A stretch of 64,000 nt of DNA from contig JADMNL010000028.1 of assembly GCA_016271365.2 (NCBI GenBank), forward strand, positions 53,338,001 through 53,402,000, read 5' to 3'. Positions 21,104-32,292 of the stretch are shown one piece after another. This stretch comes from Neoceratodus forsteri (lineage: Eukaryota > Chordata > Ceratodontiformes > Ceratodontidae). A program made the position numbers and the translations under genes. The notes beneath the pieces were generated by a model. It did no database searches. It saw only the letters and a list, made by a program, of their open reading frames with translations, and was not told the origin of the DNA. Numbering within the stretch: position 1 is the first letter of the stretch; the number at the start of each line of letters is the position of its first letter.

Positions 21104-23078
21104 ACAAAAGTGAGGGTACTGGACTTTAGGAGGGCTGACTTTGGCAAGATGGGAGAGTGCCTCAGAAAAGCACTAGTAAACAGGATAGAAGGGGGGTGAG
21201 CAACAATGGGGAATCATCAAACTGCCATACCAGAGGCAACAAGCCTTTGTGTGAAGCAAATAAATCAAAACAAAAGAAAAGCCACTGTGGTTGTAAAAGA
21301 GTGGTGGGGAAAGTCAGGAGAAAAGATAGCATTCAGGAAGTATAAGAAAACACAGAAGGAGAAGGACAGAGAGCTGTACCAGTTAAGACAGAAGGAAGAA
21401 GGGAGGGAAGTCAGAACAGCAAAGGCCCAAACTAAGCAAAGGATAGCCAACTTGGTTAAGAAGGGGGATAAAACCTTTTATAGGTACATCAGGGAGCATA
21501 GAATGTCAAAGGGAGGGATAGTGAGGCTGAATAGAATGAACATTGGTTTAAGGCTCTAAGCTGCAAATCTGGAGACCTGGGTTTGAATCCCACAGCCCCA
21601 CTTGCATACTGTGTGACCCTGAGCAAGTCACTTAACTTTCTCGTGCTCCCAGGTTGCACTGCAAACAAGCTTTCAGCTTAGTGTGTCTCACCTGGTAAAT
21701 AAGTAATTGGTAAAAAAAAAAGGTGGGTGGGCAAGAGGATAGTGAAAAAGCAGGGATACTGAATGGATATTTCTGCTCAATACTCAAAAGAGGAGGGAGG
21801 TGCCTAATCCAATTAACAGAAGCACTCTGGATGGGGGTGGAATCCCAGTCCTTTCACAGAGAAGAACAGGTTCTGAAAGAACTTCTAAACTGAAGGTGGA
21901 CAAAGCAATGGGGCTTGATGGAATTCACCCAAGAATTCTAAAAGAATTAAGGGAGAACTAGTGAAACCACTGACACCCTTTTAACAAATCATGGTAGGAT
22001 GAGTGTGCCCGAGGACCAGAGGAAGGTGGATGTGATTCTCCTTCACAAAGTGGGACCAAGGCAGAGGCAGGAAACTACAGACCTGTCAGTTTGACCTCTG
22101 TGGTAGGGAAAGTGATGGAATCACTTCTGAAGGAAAGAACTGTTCAGTACCTAGAGGCCAGTGGGGCATAGGACCCAAGGCAGCATGGGTTCACAGCGGA
22201 AGGTCATGTCAGATGAATCTAATGATTTCTTTGACTGGGTGACCAAAGTAATAGACCAGGGAGGGCTGTGGACATGGCCTACATAGACTTTAGCAAGGCA
22301 TTTGACACAGTCCCACACAAAGATTAATAGTCAAATTAACCAGCCTGAGGAGTGGGTCCCAGGTGTTGTACATTGGCTGGACAACAGGACACAGAAGGTA
22401 ATTGTAAATGAGTCCACTCTGAAGAAAGAGGGTTACTAGTGGGGTACTGCAGGGTTCAGTACTGGGAATCCAGTCCTTTATAAGTGACATTGCAGAGGAC
22501 TGAAGGAAAAGTATGTCTCTTGCAGATGACTCAAAGCTCTGCAACAGGATTGATACAACAAGGAGGCGTGGAAAAGATGAGAAGGACTTGGCAAGGTTGG
22601 AGGAATGGTCGGAAGTATGGCAGCTAGGATTCAATGCAAAGAAGTGCAAAATAATGCACCTGGGAAACAAAAACCCAAGGGAAGATTACACAATGGGGGG
22701 AGGTAGTAACAAAACAAAAAGGAAAGGGACCTGGGGGTAATCATATCAGATGACCTTAAGGTTAGCAAGCAATGTGAGAAGGCAGTAGGGAGAGCTGGGG
22801 ATATACTGGGATGCACAGGAAGTTGTTATCCCTCTGTACAGACAGTTGAGAGACCCCATCTGAGTACTGCATGCAGTTCTGGAGACCTCATCTCAGCAAG
22901 GACATAGACAGGATGGAGGCAGTCCAGAGGAGGGTATTCAAAATGGTGCAGGATCTGCACCAGAAGACATACTAAGAGAGATTAAAGGAGCTTAATATGT
23001 ATACTCTTGAGGAGAGGAGGGAGACGTGGAACATGATAGAAACTTTCAAGCACCTCAAGGAATCAACAAAGTCAAGAG
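21104..23078 (+). mobile_element. CR1-like LINE Y1 fragment
   Basis: 5'-truncated copy beginning at KVRVLDFRRADFGK and running through RT (KVDKAMGLDGIHPRILKEL at about 21,895, FADD region replaced by LADDSKLCNRI near 22,520) to the post-RT segment. It stops at 23,078 within ETFKHLKESTKSR, where DIRS-C starts, so its 3' end is not seen. It belongs to the same family as Y2 and Y3. Numerous stops and indels. Confidence 0.8.
21544..21721 (+). mobile_element. MIR/CORE-like SINE (SINE-1 copy 2)
   Basis: Starts within the tRNA-like head (GGTTTAAGGCTCTAAGCTGC), keeps the B-box GGGTTTGAATCC, the TGTGACCCTGAGCAAGTCAC core and the AGTGTGTCTCACCTGG tail, and ends in A10. It splits LINE Y1 between RLNRMN and the sequence matching the region before its RT. 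Confidence 0.85.
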
Positions 23079-24290
23079 GAAAAAATTACTCGCCATAGTA
23101 ATGTTGTTTCTTCTAATGGAGTCTTGCTGTATTCTGACTATATGCAGTTAGTCCCAGCACTGAACTGCTCTGAGAGTAAGGGTTCTCTTGCAAAGGCATA
23201 GAACGTTGAGCTCAAGATTGGTTTTCAGACCTCTGTCTGTGGTACTCTGAAGTGTAACCATCATATTCTTACGAAGCCCTAAACTAACTAACTCAAATGA
23301 AGAAATGATTTCCAAATTTGTGCCAAATGGCAAAACAAGGTTTTTAGGGTCAAAAAGACTCAAGTTGAGAACACCCAAAAAAAACCTCAACAGGTAGTGA
23401 TTACCAAGATGCTTAAACAAACTAGAGAAACCCTCTAAGAGATGGAGGCATGTCCAGTACACCTCTGGGGTGCAGCACTGTGCCTACCCAACCACATCCC
23501 AAAACTACTAGGTTCCGGGAGGGGAGACAGGGAAGGAGGTCAGAATACAGCAAGACTCCATTAGAAGAAACAACATTACTATGGTGAGTAAGTTTTTCTT
23601 CAGACAACAATGATGTCTTGCTGTATTCTGACTATATGCAGACTACCAAGCAGTAGCCCCTTGGAGGAGGGAGTTACAGAACCTATTTTTGGAACAGGAT
23701 CTGCAGCGCAGCCATGCCAAACCTAGCATCACTTTGTGAGTGGATGTCCAAAGAGTAATGCTCGGTAAAATTGTGAACAGATTTCCAGGTAGCTACTTTG
23801 CATACATCCAGTAAAGGTATATCTCTAGCTGCTGCGACTGAAGCAGCTGTACCTCTGGTAGAATGAGCCCTCAGGCCTGAGGGAGGTTCCTTCCCAAGTT
23901 TAGAATAGCAGAACTGAACACAAGAGACAATCCACCCGGCAATAGACCTCTTTGTAGCAGGTTTGCCCTTTCCCACTTCACCATAAGTGAGAAACAACTG
24001 AGAACAGTCCTTCCTATGGACCTTAGTATGCTTAATATAGTAACTAAGAGCCCTTTTTACATCAAGACTGTGAAGCCTCCTCTCCACAGAGGAAGAATGA
24101 TCAGTGAAAAACACAGGTGATGACACGACTGGTTCAAATGAAAGTCGACACCATCTTGGGAAAAAATTTCTATCAGTGCAGATGGCCACCTTATCCCTAT
24201 GAAAATAAATGAAATTAGGTACCACTGATAAGGCCTGTAATTCACTGATCCTCCTGGCAGAGATAACGGCCACCAAGAACACAGTTTTCA
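23079..24290 (-). mobile_element. DIRS-C, 3' end of an A-type DIRS element
   Basis: Contains the 3' inverted repeat (23,079 to about 23,290), ICR and a recombinase segment, all minus strand. It stops at 24,290, at the start of the Arg I region, where a plus-strand DIRS of the other subfamily begins. The left junction falls in LINE Y1. Confidence 0.85.
23539..23640 (-). repeat. DIRS-C internal complementary region
   Basis: GTCAGAATACAGCAAGACTCC, then the common GAAACAACATTACTATGGTG core, then TTCAGACAACAATGATGTCTTGCTGTATTCTGAC. The variable TATTCTGAC bases agree with this copy's own left terminus at 23,125-23,140. Confidence 0.8.
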
Positions 24291-24291
24291 A
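23683..24291 (-). CDS. DIRS-C tyrosine recombinase catalytic domain (open, N-terminally truncated)
   Basis: A 202-codon frame open from the Arg I segment to the end. All recombinase landmarks are present: SARRISEL (Arg13/14), a central TDHSSSVERR, GEVGKGKPATKR, the box II His143 and Arg146 in RAHSTRGTAAS, and the nucleophile Tyr179 in HYSLDI. It lacks the N-terminal core-binding domain because the element is cut at 24,290; the apparent first Met is an internal residue. It is the best-preserved YR domain in the window, though it cannot be expressed as a whole protein from here. Confidence 0.8.
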   Translation of the reverse strand: MKTVFLVAVISARRISELQALSVVPNFIYFHRDKVAICTDRNFFPRWCRLSFEPVVSSPVFFTDHSSSVERRLHSLDVKRALSYYIKHTKVHRKDCSQLFLTYGEVGKGKPATKRSIAGWIVSCVQFCYSKLGKEPPSGLRAHSTRGTAASVAAARDIPLLDVCKVATWKSVHNFTEHYSLDIHSQSDARFGMAALQILFQK

Positions 24292-24832
24292 ACAACATGA
24301 AGTCTTGCTATATTATGACATATGCAGTGAGTACCAACCTTCGAACTGCTCCGGAGGTGAAAGAGTTAACTTTCCATGCCAGGCATGGAAAGCAGAGCTC
24401 GAGCTCGGTTGAACTCTGTCTGTTTTTTTCAAACTCAAACCATCAGATTTTTTCTCTACTACTGAACAGTCGCCCGAGATTTCTCTCTGCTCGGTTCATT
24501 TGTCGTTAAAGTTATAGTTTTCTCGGTTTCGATCGAAATTAAACTGCAACCGGTCGGTTCAGACTCTGTCTGAGGTATTGTGAGTACTAGATAGGTTTAT
24601 ATTGATTTCTATTCTGTGTGGAACTTGTAAAAGGTTACTGTTCTGTTTGAACCGATCAGGTTGTTTTAAAATATATTAATCTGTCATTTAGGAGTGTGGT
24701 TACCGGTTCTTATCGGTTCTAAAAAACTGATTTATTATGGTTTTCCAGACCCGTGACACGTGTTGGGAACCGATAAGTGTGTCTTTACCTGGCGGATTGC
24801 CATAAGCGGGTAAGTTTGGTTAGGACTGCACT
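24291..24832 (+). promoter_or_regulatory. DIRS-C' 5' inverted repeat and leader
   Basis: Holds the B-type terminal repeat, a GAACTGCTCCGGAGGTGAAAG block, GAGCTCGAGCTCGG, TCTCTCTGCTCGGTTCA, repeated GGTTCGG-like motifs, and ACCCGTGACACGTG at about 24,748-24,761, about 70-85 bp ahead of the gag ATG. Confidence 0.6.
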
Positions 24833-26310
24833 ATGTCTGGAGAAACCCAAAAGAAAACCGGGCCCACTGGTTTTTGCAACACTGCAGTGTCTGTGGGAAG
24901 CCTTTGCCAAGGCTGAGCCCCACCACCTGTGTTTATTGTCTGGGGTTTGACCACCTCACAGAGACTGCCAGATTTGTAAAATTTTCCTGCAGCTACCCTG
25001 AAAAGAGAGTTGGTAGGCTCAGGAAAGGGAGGCTAAAAAGTCGCGTGAACCGATGGTCAGCCTGGTTCGTGTTTCAACCGAACCGGGAGGGAGTGCCTCT
25101 GACCAGGACGAGACTGTCGGGCAGGAGATCCGACTCACGAGGAGTCGTCCAGCAAAAGGACTAGAAATCAGCTGGTGTGGAGCCAAACTTTCCTCTCCAA
25201 CCACTGAAGAAATAGCCAAAGCGATTAAAATTGTCCAGTCGCTTCGAATCTGACCAATCCGGCACTATCAGGTAAGTTAACCGTTCAAATGGGGTTCAAG
25301 AGAGTATGAGGTAGAGGAATATTATGAACCGGAGGAGGGGAAGAGGAGTATGAGGAGAGTGAATTTGGATTTGAAAGTCTGATGTGCCCATTGACCTTTG
25401 ATATCTCCCCAGACAGACCTTCGAGATTCTCCTCAGGCTTTCTGAGTCCCCTTCTATTTTATGTTTTATAAGAAAGTGGTTGAACCTCCAGCCCCTATGG
25501 AGGAAACTGTGGATGATCAAGAGGAGCCTGACTATGTCGAATGATGGATATCCCAGAGTCATGAGGCTGTCTATTCCTTTGCATAAATCTTTTGAAACAG
25601 ACATTATTTTAAAACTTTCACACTATACCCCTTCCATGAGAGAATGACAAGAGGTACACATTGTCAGGTTCGATACAGAGTCTTTACACAACAATGAGCT
25701 GTTAGTAGTAGGTGTAGCCTGTGACATAAATATTCCTTGGCTTCATTTCCCTGACAAGGACTCAGGAGGATTGACATGGCAAAGAAATATGATGGCAGCA
25801 TCTTGGTACTGATGGGCAAATTCTATGGCCTATGTTGCTAGATACCAGAATCAGATGGATACTGTTATGGTCATCAAAATGTCCCTGGCCTGCTTGCCAT
25901 GGAGCTGGAGCAGGTGGCTGCTGATGGTATTGAGGCATCCAAGGTAATTTTGCTGCAGTGGACCTAATGAGGTCATCATGAGTCATGGCTACATCTGTGG
26001 CATTTCACAGAATGGTTTTCAGATACTAGCCTGTCACAGGATACCAGACTAAGGCTGATTTTCTGTTGTGGGTAATTCTGTTTGGGGAGCAGACAGAGAA
26101 TACATGAAGAAAATGCGAGTATAGGACCACTTATAGGAGTGCATAGCCAAGGAAAGGAGGAAGGCGTTTTCCAGGCAGGGGCAGGCCTTTTACCAAGCCC
26201 AGCTTCCTTCTGCTGTGCCCAGAGGTTCTTTAGAGGAGGCATGGGCACAAGCAGGACTGTTTCCACCAGCCCAAAGCCCTGCCAAGCAGGCACCTGATGG
26301 GGGCTACAGG
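24833..26310 (+). pseudogene. DIRS-C' gag-like protein, frameshifted
   Basis: ATG at 24,833 (MSGETQKKTGPTGF), then frameshifts. The zinc module is recognisable as QHCSVCGKPL and TTCVYCLGFDHL (24,874-24,950). The basic and acidic parts (25,050-25,370), the MDIPES-type block (about 25,540) and the R/G tail (near 26,180-26,260) follow in mixed frames. Ends close to AKQAPDG, where pol starts in another frame. Confidence 0.7.
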
Positions 26311-27455
26311 GCCGATTCTCTCAATTACCTGTAGGGGGCAGGCTACTACTTTGTCCAGGACCGGAAGTCTCTGACATCAGACAAATGGGTCCTGGAAGTA
26401 GTGTTAGGACTGGTTCTCAGCTCATGTACCCAAAGATAGAACCAGATCCTTTCCATCTGCAACCATCAGGGGCACTTGCCCTAGAGGCAGAGGTCTTTTC
26501 CTCCTGGCTCTGAGCTGTGGAAAGGGTTCCACCCACACTAGGGCAATGGTTGTACCCAGGTACTTCCTTACCCCAAAAGACAGGAGAATGGTGCCCATCC
26601 TGATCTCAGATATTTAAACAAGCACCTTTAAACCAAATTCAAATGTGACTTGAATTATTCCACCTCTCTGCTGGAGACTGTTGAAGGCCCCTCGGACCTC
26701 AAGGATGTTTACCCCATATTCTCATCAGAAGCTCCCATCGAAAGTACTCAGGTCTCGAGCTGCCTCAGGCCATTACCAGTTCAGAGCAATGCCCTGGCCT
26801 CACTGCTCCAAGGCATTCGTAAATGCCTGGCAGTAGCAGTTGTTGCCCTAAGAAGGCAAAAATTGTTATCTTCCCTTACCTGGATGACTGGTTCATAGTA
26901 GGCCAGTCTCAGACCAAGCTGTTATATCTACAGATAACTCAACAACTGCTCACCTCTAGGTTTCTTCTGAATCTTTTAAATCGTTCTAGAACCTGTCCAG
27001 CTCCTCACCTCATAGGCACAGAGTTGAACACAGAGGAAGCCAGAGCCTTACTTCCTTGGACAGGGCAAGAACCTGGTCTCTGGCCTCCTCCTTCACCCTG
27101 CAGGTCTCTCACCGCAAGTTAAAGATTTTCTACAGCTCCTGGGCACATGGCTGCTTCTACAGCAGTAGTGCAGGAGCAAGATCAGATGAGGGACATCCAG
27201 TTCCATTTGAGGTTTTGTCTCAAAGAAAGACCTCTAACCAAATTGATCCCAGTAACTCGAACCCTGATCCAGGCCCTCAGTGTGGTGCAGGATCAGAGCA
27301 ATCTGAGACAAGGGTTCCTTTGTTACTCAGTCTCACTTTTTAATCCACTACAGATGCTTCCTCTTGGGTGGGAGCTCACATGGGCTGCCTCACTATAGGA
27401 TTGTGGTCCCTCAGGAATCTCTGCTTCATCAATCTGTTGGAACTCAGAGCAGTTT
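26290..27455 (+). pseudogene. DIRS-C' pol: RT and partial RNase H
   Basis: The PVGGRLL-type start (26,325) is followed by WVLEVV, KDRRMVPILISDI (about 26,575) and the RT palm at 26,700-26,900, with the catalytic box as YLDDWFIVGQ (about 26,875). FLLNLLNRS and GTELNTEEARALLPW come next, then HMAASTAVVQEQDQMRDIQFHLR (27,145). RNase H begins with TTDASSW (near 27,345) and is cut before its second motif. Confidence 0.75.
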
Positions 27456-28735
27456 TTCAGTTTGAAAAGGAAGTGAGATGGGAGACACAGGGCTAGGAGC
27501 AAACCAAACAAGGTTTAGTGTATGTCGGGGTAACAATGAGGAGGTAGGAACACTGCAGTCGGAACACGGGAATGGGGTACTCTTATTATCGTTTATCGGG
27601 AATGAATGAATTGGCTAAATGAGTTTAGAGGAGGTTCAGGAGTGGTTCCAGGAGGTGGGGTTCTCTGCGGTGGGGTTTGGAGGCTGGAAGACTTCTCAGG
27701 CTGCTACCAGTACTAAGAGCTAGCACTGCAGGAAAGAACAGGATTGAGGAGATTAATGCATGACTCTGGGGTGGTGTGGGATTGAGGACACAGGCTGGCT
27801 GGAGTCTGGGGGATACACATCGGATGAGCTGCAGATCAGTAAGAGGGCACTATGGCATGGAGAAAGCCATATTTGAGGTATTGGTGACATTTAAATGTAA
27901 ACTGATGAGGAGGCAGCTAAGGGTCCACAGTACAGTACCTTTTGTCACCTGGAGGAGTACAAATGGCCTCCCCAATCAAGGCAGAAGGAAGGGGGCTCAG
28001 ATGAGGAGGCAGAAGGATGGGATCGGAGGGTGGGACTGGGATTAGGGGGTCAGGCAGAATAGGGGAGAGGATTTGAGTCATGGTGGAAGGTAATGTCACT
28101 GAATGCAAGGAGCCTAGGGAACAAAATGGCTCAGTTGCAGTAATTGATGGAAGAAGAAGGAGTGACTAAATACCAGGATGGGGGTGGGAAGAGGAAGGGA
28201 GTGTCCCTGTATGTGATGGAAGTGATTGCCTGTACTAAGGAAGAGGAGGTGGATCAAAGGACAGAGGTATTTTTGGGTGAGATATAATCCACAAAGGTAG
28301 AAAGCTTGGGATAGGGGTTATATACATCCCAAACTAGGAAGTAGCATTAGACCAGGAACCAGGGTACACAAATGTGGAGATGGCCAACAGGGAGGTAGTG
28401 ATTATGTGGGACTTCAATCTGAGGGCATAGACTGGAAGATCCTGCTGGCACCTGTATTAGGACTCAGGTGTTGCTAGATGCATTCCAGTGTGTGGTTCTT
28501 GACACAATGTGCCTAGAGCCCACCAGGGAGTGGGCCATTCGAGGGGTCTGGCTGTATCTAACAGTGATGTATGTCCAAGAAGTAAAGCAAGGCATCACTT
28601 GCAGAAAGCAACTGCCTCATTGTGTGGTTCCACCTGGACTGCAACTGGGGAGAAGATTAAGACCAAACAATGGTTCCAGGCCTCAGAAGGTCACAGCCCT
28701 GTAGGACACATAAATTGTGAACACCCTTGAAAAGG
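27456..28735 (+). mobile_element. CR1-like LINE Z fragment: ORF1 end and endonuclease
   Basis: A third CR1-like sequence. An ORF1 tail is suggested by ERTGLRRLMHDSG near 27,735. The ORF2 start is clear at 28,083-28,145 as VMSLNARSLGNKMAQLQ, followed by GVSLYVMEVIACTKEEE (about 28,200), a YIPN strand and VVIMWDFNL (about 28,395; GDFN in the family). The frame is broken after that and the fragment fades at about 28,735. No RT is attached. It is distinct from X and Y in the endonuclease sequence. Confidence 0.7.
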
Positions 28736-28751
28736 TGTTTCAGAGTATGTA

Positions 28752-29018
28752 TGAGTTTCCTGTAGGTGTCAGAGCTTACTGATACAGGAAGATCTAAATC
28801 ACTTGAAATCAAAACAAGGGCTGCAAGCTGTTCATGTAGTCTTAAAACTGTGATGTCATTGAGGAGGTAAGCTGTAATTATGAACAACATACAGTTTGCG
28901 CCTCACTGACATCAGTTCTGTTTTAAGATTGCTGAAATGGCTGCTGCCTTGTTTTTAGTTTAAATGATTTTGATATTCCTATGTCTCAGGGCTAATGACA
29001 CCTACAGGAACTCGATGG
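28752..29018. mobile_element. Short TIR element (MITE-like)
   Basis: Inverted termini: GAGTTTCCTGTAGGTGTCAGAGC at the left and the complement of GAGTTCCTGTAGGTGTCATTAGC at the right, with 13 bases (CCTGTAGGTGTCA) identical. The interior is non-coding, 220 bp. No clear target duplication. 29,019-29,223 shows nothing recognisable. Confidence 0.55.
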
Positions 29019-29223
29019 GACCTTTGAATGTCGAGTGACACCTGCAGTGTTTATTTCCCCTTTAAAGGCTGTTCTGATCCTTCCGCATTTTGTAATGTGT
29101 TTTCTAACCCAACTATTACATCAGTATAGTTTTAGAATAGCAGTCGGACCACTAGATTGAGCTGCCCCAGAGATATAGAATTTACACTAATTTTTCTCAA
29201 GTCAGATATGAGTTTCCACATAT

Positions 29224-29718
29224 GAAAGAATAAGACAGCTGGCCCACTGGCACAGCAGTAGGGCAACCATTCACAACACCATTGACCTGGGTTTGGGAAC
29301 GAGCCTAGGAAAGATGGAGTGCGGGCCAGGGGAGAAGGCTTGGTGTCCATGGGACTGCTCACCTACTCGGGAAGGAGGGGGAGACTTGGCTCGGGTGTTT
29401 GTCTGTCTCGGGCACACCATGTCCAGAACAGGGAAAAACAGTGCGGAAAGCCAAAGGGAAGGAGCGCCACTGCAGACCCTAATGGCTCCCTTCTTGCCTG
29501 GACTGACGAGGACCCAATAAAATGAGAAGCATTAGCTGTTCTGGCCCCACCTTGTACCCACCTGTGGGGTATAGCCCATGGCTCCATGGGGGTCCCGCCC
29601 AGAACCAGGTAAGGAGGTGAAGGCAGGATGACACTTGGGCGTTTCCTGATGGAGCGGGTTCCAGTGCAGGGGAGGAGGTAAAAACAGAAAGTAAAAAAAA
29701 AAAGAAAGAATAAGACAG
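29224..29718 (+). mobile_element. tRNA-derived SINE-2 copy 1 with perfect 15-bp target duplication
   Basis: The body 29,239-29,703 is flanked by GAAAGAATAAGACAG at 29,224-29,238 and 29,704-29,718. The head CTGGCCCACTGGCACAGCAG has an A-box-like GGCACAGCAGTAGGG and a B-box-like GGTTTGGGAAC. The 3' end is A-rich (A11). Length about 465 bp. Other copies: 35,227, 37,190 and 42,765. The intact duplication suggests a fairly recent insertion. Confidence 0.88.
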
Positions 29719-29725
29719 TTAAAGA

Positions 29726-30067
29726 GCAGGGCCAGATTATCAAAAGCCTGTGATACTGACGCAGCTGCAGGAATAATGTGGTGCAGGTGGGCTGACACCT
29801 GCAGAACTGCCGCTTTCTCCAGCTGCAGAGTTCCCCAAACTGGAGCTACTTTTATGACCAGCTGCACAATATATGGCAGTTTGTGGTGGTTTATCCCCAC
29901 AGCAGTGGAAAAATGTTACAGCTGGTGGGACCAGGCGTATCATTGTATGCAGCTGCGGTGGATGGATGAGATGACCAGTCTCCACAGTTGCAGAGATCTC
30001 GGTCCGTAACTGGAGTTGTGATGTGGGACTGAGTCCCAACATGTTTTGATAATCCGGTACCAGGTGT
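29726..30067. mobile_element. hAT-like non-autonomous TIR element
   Basis: Left end CAGGGCCAGATTATCAAAA, right end the complement of CACCTGGTACCGGATTATCAAAA; the shared core is CCRGATTATCAAAA. The interior repeats a CAGCTGCAG/CTGCAGTTG motif. No coding sequence. The CAGGG-type end suggests hAT, but an 8-bp target duplication is not clear. Confidence 0.5.
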
Positions 30068-30225
30068 TTACGCCTAATGAACAGAACTATTTTATTTAAT
30101 GCATTTTGATGTGTTTGCAAGTAGTTCCTGTGTTTCTAATAAAATATTTGTGCAGTAAAAAGTGGGGCTTCACCTTTGCTTTTTATACTGCTAGTAAAAT
30201 AGGATTGAATAGCATTCTTGTATTG

Positions 30226-30965
30226 TGATGTCAGGAAAGAGACCTGGGGGTTATCATATCTGATGACCTGAAGGTGACCAAACAGTGTAAAAAAGCGGTG
30301 GGGAGAGCAAACAGAATGCTTGGGTGCATAGGGAGGGGCATAACAAGCAGGAGGAAAGAGGTAGTGATGCCACTGTACAGATCACTGGTGAGGCCTCAGC
30401 TGGAGTACTGTGTCCAGTTCTGGAGACCACATCTCCAGAAGAACATTGGCAAAATAGAAGCAGTCCAGAGAAGGGCAACGAAGGTGGTACATGGACTGCA
30501 CCAGAAGCCCTACGAGGATAGACTTAAGGATCTTAATATCTATTCATTGGAGAAAAGATGGGGGAGGACAGATATGATAGAGACTTTCAAGTACCTCAGG
30601 GGAACAAACAGGGTACATGTGGAAAGCATGTTTCAGAGAAAACTCTTCACAAGAACAAGGGGGCATGAAATAAGCCTAAAGGGTGGAAGGCTCAAGGGTA
30701 ATGTTAAGAAGTTCTTTTTCACTGAGAGGGTTGTGGAGCCATGGAACAGCCTTCCAACATAGTGGTGTGTGAAAACAATACAGTGTTTCAGTAGTGCATG
30801 GAACAAACATAAGAGCACCCTGAAGATTTGCAGAGCAGGAGAGCCGCAGTTCAAATAGAATCTGGGGTTGCAGCAGTGAGTAGGAAATGGGCAGACTAGG
30901 TGGGCCATATGGTCCTTATCTGCAGACAGATTGTATGTTTCTATTAGAGACCAATGTAATTCAAT
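30226..30965 (+). mobile_element. CR1-like LINE 3' end fragment (L3)
   Basis: Post-RT part of ORF2, open from about 30,235 to 30,762: [73 protein letters not shown], then FTRTRGHEISLKGGRLKG and FFTERVVEPWNSLP. The 3' UTR carries the GTGGGCCATATGGTCCTTATCTGC signature shared by X and Y and ends GTATGTTTCTA. 5'-truncated, as is usual for LINEs. Confidence 0.85.
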
Positions 30966-31597
30966 GAGAAACAAAAATATTATAAAAAATAGATACTTCT
31001 TTCAGCAATGAACTGTGCCTTCTATATGTTTACATTATTGTGGTGCATCTGTTATATTTTACAAGTTTTAAACAACAATTAGCTTCTCCTTTTCTTCTCC
31101 CCAAGTAACATCTGGCTGTGAAGGAAAATGTCACCTGCTAAACTATAACTAAAGATCACAGGTTATCAAATGTCACATGTTACTGTTATATATATATATT
31201 TGGGTAATAGTGCTATTTCTCTATGGAAATCTGAAAGCAGGTTTGCAGTTTCCCATTAAAATGCATTGCCGACTTGACAATAAAACTACTCTGACATCAT
31301 AATACATGACTTCTACTCGATTGTTTTTCACTAATCATTGGCAAAATACAAATAAAATGATGAAAAGGAATTAAATAAACAAATAAAAGCAAAACATATT
31401 GATTATAGAGTCATCTTAAGGCCCCAGATCTTCAATCTTTAAGATAAACTGTAGAACTTGACTACCTGAACTGCCTGGAGAACATCTGATCAGTGTGGAC
31501 AATCATGGGTCTGGATGATCGGATTCCATAGTCTGCCAGGACCGCACATACTGAAACTCAAAAACTGAGCAGCTTACTTGTTGAGTTTTGCACATAT
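30966..31597. other. Unassigned AT-rich sequence
   Basis: Low-complexity AT tracts, including (TA)5 near 31,188, but no coding frame, RNA gene or transposon signature seen. Possibly unique host sequence. Confidence 0.4.
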
Positions 31598-32292
31598 AGG
31601 CTAGATATTCAAAGGAGTTGCACTGGCGCATCCTAAAAATGCACCATGGGGTGACACTTAGGTGGAGGAAATGCGCTGTGTAATTCCGGATGTGCCATGG
31701 TGCATCAGATAATGTATGCAGTGCAACCCCAGGGCGGTCCATGCATATGTGGTACATCTTGATATTCAGCTGAGATGTGTGTCGATCTACTGGCATATTT
31801 CGGAGATGGGCTGCATATACCGGCACAAAGTTATGCCTGTAAAAAATAGGCCTATCTGGTATTCACACTGATAGCGGGCTGCTGTATTGCTAGGCGCAAC
31901 ACAGCAGCCGCCAGCCATGGGTGGCTATCCCCCCCAACACAGTGCACAAGCATCCACCACATCCCCTGATAAACTAGTGATCCCCCTCCCACACCTGAGT
32001 CTTATCCCCTTTATAGAGCAATTCTATTTCCCCTGCCAGTGTAGTGGTGCCCCGTCCTTCACCCAAGTTCAGTCCTCATTATTGAACAATTATGTTTTCC
32101 CCGATTGTCTTGTGGTCCCCTCTCCCAAACCTGAGTCCAATTCCCTGTTGTTGAAAAATGATATTTTCCCTTGGGGTCCCTCTCATGTCTGCAACCCCAA
32201 TCCCAGAAATCAGCAGCCCCCACCCAATGCCTGGTAGTCAGTGGTACCTCCACCGCCACACACTCAGGACTCCTACCCATGCCCCCTCCCAG

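Larger units (their letters stand above)
24291..27455 (+). mobile_element. DIRS-C', 5' half of a B-type DIRS element
   Basis: Starts AAACAACATGAAGTCTTGCTATATTATGAC, the B-type 5' terminus, directly against the minus-strand DIRS-C. It runs through leader, gag, RT and part of RNase H, and stops at 27,455 where CR1-like sequence begins. No ICR or recombinase is attached. Coding regions have decayed more than in DIRS-A. Confidence 0.85.

Noticed and set aside
29363..29900. Overlapping 120-codon minus-strand open frames
   Set aside because: They span the SINE-2 copy and the hAT-like element and have no protein-like motif; they follow from base composition.
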